Assembly (NCBI GenBank): GCA_013297545.1
Contig: JAAFHH010000219.1
Location: 1 to 5,816 of the forward strand
Direction of reading: 5' to 3'
DNA: 5,816 nucleotides
Source: Alphaproteobacteria bacterium
GTDB lineage: Bacteria; Pseudomonadota; Alphaproteobacteria; Elsterales; Elsteraceae
Of the stretch, positions 1-5,816 are shown in pieces. Each line of letters opens with the position of its first letter. The first letter of the stretch is position 1. A program made the position numbers and the translations under genes. The notes under the pieces were generated by a model. It did no database searches. It saw nothing but the letters and a program-made list of their open reading frames with translations, and was not told the DNA's origin.

Positions 1-1516
1 CGCCGTCGGCAGCGCGCAGCAGCACAGCTGTGATCTGCTGGCCGCCGCGGCGCACACCTGCGGGCAGGCGCACGATGCCATCGGCATCAGTCGTCAGCGC
101 CTCTGCGGTTTCGCGGTTGCGCGCCATCGGGGTGACCGTGACACCAGCCACCGGCTTCGCGGTTGCGATCGAGCGCACTTGGATCAGCGTGCCGTCGCGG
201 CCTTCGATGGTGTTGACCGCAAGGTCGGTCACCAGCAGCCACTGGGTCGCACTGCGTCGGCCATCGGCCGTCTGACCCTCCGCTTTCGGGAAGGCGACCA
301 CGGCATAGAGTCCGGGCTTCAAGGTGCCAATCGCCCCGCCAATGGGGAGGATGGTGGTGATCGCGCGGTTGCGGTCCCCCGCCACATCGGTTGAGCCTTG
401 CCACACCAGCTCGCCATCGCCCGTACCAAGCCAGCGATCGGCAGCCGACAGCTGCTGAGCCGCCGTCGAGTCATCACCAACGAGGTCGTAGTCATACTCC
501 CACGGCGAGAACTCCGGCATGTCCCACCGGCTTGGCAGGTTCTGCTGGGGTACCCGGTAGATCCAGACGCTGAGTTCGGAGACGTTGACGGTGCTGACCG
601 GCAGCCGATCGGCCGCCGCACGCGGCAAGATCCAGCCATTGCCCGGGAAACTGACCCGCGGCGGCAGATCGCCAAGTCGCACCTCGCGCGTCACCGGGGA
701 TGCCAGCGGCTGGACATCGCGCGATGGCAGGCCTGCGCGCGCGGTCACCCGGTAGCTCTGCCCCGCGGCGACCCCGATCAGGCAGAGCTGCCGGCTGTCG
801 CGGTTGACCGAGTAGGCCACATCCGCCGGCGGGGCCAGCTGGATGAAATCGCCCCAGCGGATCGCCGGATCATCGGCGAGCGGCTGCGACGTGGTGATGC
901 AGATCGTGCCAGCATCCGCGCCGAGGCTGCTGGTCACCGCCAGCACTTGCTGGGTGATCGTGCGGCCGATCGCCTGCAGACGCGCGGCCGCGCCTGGCCG
1001 ATCCGGCTGGCGCTCGATCACGCTGCGCAGCGCATCGAGCGCCAGATCCGGCCGGTTGATCGGGCCCTGCAGCCACGTCGCAAGCTCGTCCATCAAGGCG
1101 GCCTGCTGGTCGCGCGTGCCGGCAAGCCGGGCGGCCTGCCAGCGGGCGATCAGCGTGCGTTCGACCACGCGCTGGCGCTCGGCTGCGCTGGTGGCGGGCG
1201 GTAAAGTATCGAGCCGGCGCTGCCACGCCGTGGCCAGACGGCGCCAGACCACTTCATTGGAGCGGCCGGTCATGATCAGCGCAGTTTCCAGCGCCTCGAT
1301 CGCAGCCAGCGTATTGCCGGCTCGTTCGGCGGCGTCCGCCGCATCCAGATGCACCTGCGGCGTCGCGGACCAGCGCCGGGTGTCCGTGAGGTCGTTCATA
1401 TAGGCGTTCAGGCTTTGCGACAGCGCAGTCCACGCAATCGTCTGCGCCTGCGCGGATGCCGCCAACCCAGCCCAGAGTGCCACCACCGCCAAAGCCACGC
1501 GCAGCATCCGGCCCAT
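1..1516 (-). CDS. Alpha-2-macroglobulin family protein, N-terminal part (runs off the left edge)
   Basis: A minus-strand frame is open from the ATG at 1516 to the window edge (505 codons plus one base, no stop). It resembles bacterial alpha-2-macroglobulins (E. coli homologue yfhM), large periplasmic proteins thought to trap attacking proteases. Residues 1-24 look like a Sec signal peptide: Arg-3 and Arg-6, a hydrophobic core, then ASAQA before Gln-25. Residues about 55-100 look like a TPR-type helical repeat (DAAERAGNTLAAIEALETAL). Residues about 200-265 form the family's early beta domain with two cysteines (Cys-206, Cys-245) that could form a disulfide, ending in an AGLP motif. VSFPGNGWILPR (288-299) and LPVSTVNVSELSVWIYRV (305-322) are typical. 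An MG2-like domain follows from about residue 398 (LKPGLYAVVAFPKA, then VRSIATAKPVAGVTV). There is no lipobox cysteine, unlike E. coli YfhM. The thioester region would lie beyond the edge. The gene is divergent from pbpC. Family assignment is firm; total length is unknown. Confidence 0.9.
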   Translation of the reverse strand, partial: MGRMLRVALAVVALWAGLAASAQAQTIAWTALSQSLNAYMNDLTDTRRWSATPQVHLDAADAAERAGNTLAAIEALETALIMTGRSNEVVWRRLATAWQRRLDTLPPATSAAERQRVVERTLIARWQAARLAGTRDQQAALMDELATWLQGPINRPDLALDALRSVIERQPDRPGAAARLQAIGRTITQQVLAVTSSLGADAGTICITTSQPLADDPAIRWGDFIQLAPPADVAYSVNRDSRQLCLIGVAAGQSYRVTARAGLPSRDVQPLASPVTREVRLGDLPPRVSFPGNGWILPRAAADRLPVSTVNVSELSVWIYRVPQQNLPSRWDMPEFSPWEYDYDLVGDDSTAAQQLSAADRWLGTGDGELVWQGSTDVAGDRNRAITTILPIGGAIGTLKPGLYAVVAFPKAEGQTADGRRSATQWLLVTDLAVNTIEGRDGTLIQVRSIATAKPVAGVTVTPMARNRETAEALTTDADGIVRLPAGVRRGGQQITAVLLRAADG

Positions 1517-1522
1517 GATCCA

Positions 1523-1530
1523 CTCCCTCT
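1523..1530 (-). promoter_or_regulatory. Ribosome binding site of the alpha-2-macroglobulin gene
   Basis: On the minus strand AGAGGGAG lies here, with GGAG ending six bases before the ATG at 1516. This strong Shine-Dalgarno match decides the start in favour of 1516 over the in-frame ATG three codons later (1507). Confidence 0.75.
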
Positions 1531-1552
1531 TTGGCGGTCCCCGTAGGTCGAG

Positions 1553-1582
1553 GTAATAACCACACCGCGATTGCATCTTCAA
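1553..1582 (-). promoter_or_regulatory. Candidate promoter of the alpha-2-macroglobulin gene
   Basis: On the minus strand a -35-like TTGAAG (1577-1582) is followed after 18 bases by a -10-like TATTAC (1553-1558). Transcription would start near 1546, giving a leader of about 30 bases that includes the strong ribosome site. The match to a housekeeping promoter is moderate (four of six bases in each box); the position is read by eye, not measured. Confidence 0.4.
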
Positions 1583-1584
1583 TC
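1569..1584. promoter_or_regulatory. Inverted repeat between divergent promoters, possible operator
   Basis: GATTG (1569-1573) and CAATC (1580-1584) form a perfect 5-bp inverted repeat with a 6-base spacer. It covers the candidate -35 boxes of both divergent genes, a position where a bound regulator could control both. Five-base arms are short enough to arise by chance, and no regulator gene is in view. Confidence 0.3.
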
Positions 1585-1600
1585 ACGCCGGAGTGTATAT
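1571..1600 (+). promoter_or_regulatory. Candidate promoter of pbpC
   Basis: TTGCAT (1571-1576) is followed after 18 bases by GTATAT (1595-1600); a 17-base spacing would use TGTATA. TGTATAT is a rare AT-rich stretch in this GC-rich region. The predicted transcription start falls at about 1607-1608, on or next to the preferred pbpC ATG, so the transcript could be nearly leaderless. Confidence 0.4.
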
Positions 1601-1607
1601 CTCGGCC

Positions 1608-3598
1608 ATGCGCACGCGGCTGATCGTTGGGAGTATCGTTTGCCTCGCGGCAACGCTGGTCGCGGCGGACCGGCTGTTGCCGCCGGATCTTGGGCGCCTC
1701 GCGCCCTCGCCGGTGGTGCTGGACCGGGATGGCGCCCCGATCGCCATGGTCGCCGATGCTGGCGGGCGGGTGCGGTTGCCAGCGACGGTCGCGTCCGTCG
1801 CCCCGCTCTACCTGGAGCTCTTGATCGCGACCGAGGACAAGCGGTTCTGGTGGCACCCCGGTGTCGACCCGCTGGCCCTCGCTCGCGCGGTGGCGCAGTG
1901 GGTGGTGCGCGGCGAGGTGGTGTCTGGTGGCTCCACCCTCACCATGCAGACGGTGCGCTTGCTGGAGCCTCGGCCGCGCACGGTTGCCTCCAAACTGATC
2001 GAGATCGCGCGTGCAGTGCAGCTGGAATGGCGGTTTTCCAAGCGCGAGATCTTGGGCTTTTACCTGACGCTCGCCCCCATGGGCGGGAACTTGGAGGGCG
2101 TGCGCGCGGGCGCGCTCGCCTGGTTTGGCAAGAGTGCCGTCGCACTTGATCTGGCCGAAGCCGCGACCTTGGTTGCGATCCCGCAGGCCCCCGTGCGCCT
2201 GCGCCCCGATCGGGCGCCCGCGCGCTTGACCCAGCAGCGCAACCGCATCTTAGCCGCGACCACCGTCGCCACCCTGGCTGAGCGGCAGGCCGCCATGGCT
2301 GAGCCGGTACCGCTACACCGCGCCGCCCTGCCCGCCGATGCACCCCAGCTCGCGAGCCGGCTGATGGCCGCGAAGTCGGCCGCACCGATCGCCACGCACC
2401 TTGATCGCAGCATCCAGCAGCTGGCCCAGCGCACGGCCGACCGGGTGGCAAGCACCCTGGCGCCCGGGGCGGCCGTCGCGATGCTGGTGGTGGAAGTGCC
2501 GGGGCGGCGGGTGCGCGCGGTGGTGGGCGGGCAGCTCAAGCCCGATGAACGCACGGGGGCGTGGGTTGATCTCACCACCGCCGTGCGGTCCCCCGGTTCC
2601 GCGCTCAAACCCTTCATCTACGGGCTTGGTTTTGAGGACCGGGTGATCGGCCCACAGACCCTGATCGGCGACCTGCCGACCGTGTTCGGCGACTACGCCC
2701 CCGCCAACTTCGACCACGGCCATGCGGGCCAGCTGACGGCGGCAGTGGCGCTGCAGCGCTCCCTCAACGTGCCAGCGGTCGCGGTGCTGGAAGCCGTCGG
2801 GCCGATGCGCTTTGCCCAGGCACTGCGCCCGCTTGCCCCGTTGCGTCTGCCGCCAGGCGCCCAGCCGGGTCTGCCGCTGGCATTGGGGGGAGCGGGGATC
2901 ACGCTGTCAGAGCTCGCCGCCCTCTACGCCGCACTGGCCGATGGTGGGCGGCTGCAAGCCCTGTCACTGACCGCGGACACCGTACCGATCGGCCGGCTGT
3001 TGAGCGACCAAGCCGCCGGTGCGGTCAACCGGGCGCTGCTCGACGTGCCAGCCCCCGCCGGGCGGGCGCGCTGGCGCAGTGCGGTGGGTGGGGCGCACTT
3101 CGCGCTGAAAACCGGCACGTCCTACGGATTTCGCGATGCGCTGGCGGTTGGCTATTCCGCGCGCTGGGTGGTCGCGGTCTGGATCGGCCGGCCTGATGGT
3201 GATCCACACCCCGGGCACTCGGGGCTCGCCAGTGCGGCACCGCTGGTGTGGGAGATGTTCGATCAGCTGGCGGCCGGTGCGCCACCGCCGCTCGACCACG
3301 GGTTCACCGGTGGTCCGCGCCGGTTTGGCCGCGGTGATACGGTGGAAAGCGCCCTGCAGCAAGCCGGCACCCGCGCGCTCAAGCTCGCGTTTCCACCCGA
3401 TGGCGCGCGGCTACCGGCGGATCAGATCCAAGTGCGCGTTGAGGGTGGCCAACGCCCGCTCACCGTGTTGGTGAACGGCGTGCCGGTTGGCATCACCGCG
3501 GCCGATCGCACCTTCGATTGGCAGCCCCGTGCCGGCCGGCACCGCCTCGCCATCATTGATGCCGAGGGGGTAAGCCGGTCCGTCACGGTCGACGTCGA

Positions 3599-3602
<4 letters not shown>
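1608..3602 (+). CDS. pbpC: Penicillin-binding protein 1C, bifunctional peptidoglycan glycosyltransferase/transpeptidase
   Basis: This 664-residue class A PBP polymerises and may cross-link peptidoglycan at the outer face of the inner membrane. Numbered from the ATG at 1608: Arg-2 and Arg-4 precede a membrane anchor at about 5-20. The GT51 domain has EDKRFWWHPGVD with catalytic Glu-76, GGSTLTMQ at 107-114, then SKLIE and QLEWRFSK, and a PBP1C-like stretch (APMGGNLEGV, PQAPVRLRPDRAPA). The transpeptidase has SALK with nucleophile Ser-331 and Lys-334, SLN at 385-387 and KTGTSYGFRDA from 501. A BiPBP_C domain fills about 590-664. All key motifs are intact. It is shorter than E. coli PbpC (about 770). 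An in-frame GTG at 1593 would add five residues but has no ribosome site; for 1608 a GGAG at 1590-1593 sits rather far away (14 bases). It is divergent from the alpha-2-macroglobulin gene, its usual partner. The stop overlaps that of rpoD. Confidence 0.95.
3588..3599. repeat. 12-bp perfect palindrome at the end of pbpC
   Basis: GTCGACGTCGAC is fully self-complementary and encodes the last residues of pbpC (Val-Asp-Val-Asp) directly before its TAG; its last base is also the final base of the rpoD stop. It could form a cruciform or small hairpin at the convergent junction, but it may simply reflect two repeated Val-Asp codon pairs. Confidence 0.4.
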
Positions 3603-5521
<1,919 letters not shown>

Positions 5522-5661
5522 TCGGCATCACCCTTCGAAGGTCGGTCGTGTCGTGCCGTGCGGATCACCCGCGACGGTGCGTGCCGGGTTCCCCGGTGGT
5601 AATCCTGGTCGTGATCAGCAGCGCTCTACGGACTGGGCATCGGTACCAAGACCTCTGCGTC
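5522..5661 (-). other. Putative 5' leader of rpoD mRNA
   Basis: If the candidate promoter at 5668-5695 is used, rpoD mRNA carries a leader of about 140 bases. It contains a compact hairpin, CCGGG-GAA-CCCGG on the minus strand (5584-5596), a 10-bp palindrome CCTTCGAAGG (5532-5541) that includes most of the ribosome site, and a trivial ATG-to-TAG frame of five codons. I recognise no known riboswitch or leader family, and no convincing gene. Confidence 0.3.
5531..5536 (-). promoter_or_regulatory. Ribosome binding site of rpoD
   Basis: GAAGGG on the minus strand lies nine bases before the ATG at 5521, a workable Shine-Dalgarno spacing. It sits largely inside the palindrome CCTTCGAAGG (5532-5541), so local folding could partly mask it. 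Confidence 0.65.
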
Positions 5662-5667
5662 GGTCTG

Positions 5668-5695
5668 AAATAGCGTCCGCACCGCCAGCTTTCAA
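5668..5695 (-). promoter_or_regulatory. Candidate rpoD promoter
   Basis: On the minus strand TTGAAA (5690-5695) and CTATTT (5668-5673) are separated by 16 bases. This fits alphaproteobacterial housekeeping promoters. The CTTGAA plus CTATTT form also resembles RpoH (heat-shock) promoters of this class. Transcription would start near 5661. No transcript data are available here, so which sigma factor uses it is inference. Confidence 0.5.
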
Positions 5696-5731
5696 GGCCG
5701 CCGGGCGCGGGACACTGGTCGGGGGGGCGAG

Positions 5732-5764
5732 AAAAAGCAAGAGCCTTGTGCGGGTGCTGGGCTC
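5732..5764 (-). terminator. Weak candidate intrinsic terminator of the gene upstream of rpoD
   Basis: On the minus strand GAGCC (5760-5764, overlapping the stop codon) can pair with GGCTC (5741-5745) across a 14-base loop. A smaller hairpin, CAAG-GCT-CTTG (5738-5748), overlaps it. A TTTTT run follows at 5732-5736. The T-run and location directly after the stop fit a terminator, but the stems are short and the loop of the larger one is long. Confidence 0.35.
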
Positions 5765-5816
5765 AGGGCTCGATCACCACGGTGTCGACGAACTCGACTG
5801 TGGCGGACACCAGGGC
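5763..5816 (-). CDS. C-terminal end of an unidentified protein (runs off the right edge)
   Basis: The minus strand from the right edge reads 17 sense codons (ALVSATVEFVDTVVIEP) and then TGA at 5763-5765. A terminator-like structure follows directly, which supports a real gene end. The peptide looks like a beta-strand-rich tail and gives no family. In many bacteria the gene before rpoD is dnaG, but this tail does not resemble the helical C-terminal domain of DnaG, so I do not name it. With only 18 codons visible, a chance open frame is possible. Confidence 0.4.
   Translation of the reverse strand, partial: ALVSATVEFVDTVVIEP

Noticed and set aside
398..1403. Plus-strand open frames of 268 and 186 codons opposite the alpha-2-macroglobulin gene.
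   Set aside because: They lie over a minus-strand frame with clear family motifs and a good signal peptide. The longer one is in antisense codon register with it, and neither product shows recognisable motifs.
1254..1856. A 200-codon minus-strand frame spanning the divergent promoter region.
   Set aside because: It overlaps the starts of two well-supported genes, is in antisense register with pbpC, and is rich in Arg, Gly and Asp without motifs.
1939..2723. Minus-strand open frames of 136-185 codons opposite pbpC.
   Set aside because: They sit over conserved GT51 and transpeptidase coding sequence and read as Arg/Ala/Gly-rich low-complexity peptides.
5721..5727. A run of seven G as a possible phase-variable tract.
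   Set aside because: It lies outside the candidate rpoD promoter boxes and outside any gene. In GC-rich DNA a run of seven is not notable on its own.

Overview
This is a GC-rich chromosomal window from an alphaproteobacterium. The evidence is a 640-residue RpoD of the alphaproteobacterial type, high G/C at third codon positions, and an alpha-2-macroglobulin/PBP1C gene pair. A Rhodospirillales-like lineage is my best guess, from the look of RpoD after region 1.2, but the order cannot be fixed from this sequence alone.

Layout, left to right. (1) 1-1516, minus strand: the first 505 codons of a large secreted alpha-2-macroglobulin-like protein. It is open at the left window edge, so its thioester region lies outside. 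(2) 1517-1607: a 91-bp divergent promoter region with back-to-back candidate promoters and a small inverted repeat over both -35 boxes. (3) 1608-3602, plus strand: pbpC, a complete penicillin-binding protein 1C with a membrane anchor, GT51 glycosyltransferase, transpeptidase and C-terminal BiPBP_C domain. (4) 3599-5521, minus strand: rpoD, the complete primary sigma factor. It converges on pbpC, and the two stop codons overlap inside one CTAG. (5) 5522-5762: the rpoD leader and promoter region, plus a weak terminator-like structure for the gene upstream. (6) 5763-5816, minus strand: the last 17 codons of an unidentified gene.

The first two genes form a known functional pair. Bacterial alpha-2-macroglobulins are thought to trap foreign proteases in the periplasm, and PBP1C is thought to help repair peptidoglycan; the genes are often neighbours and in E. 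coli (yfhM-pbpC) lie in the same direction. Here they are head to head, so they could be co-regulated from the short shared intergenic region. rpoD is a housekeeping gene that is only a neighbour.

I see no mobile element, CRISPR array, tRNA, rRNA or clearly new system. The points worth a second look are the divergent control region, the 4-bp convergent stop overlap with nearby inverted repeats, the absence of a lipobox in the macroglobulin, and the separate promoter and long leader of rpoD.
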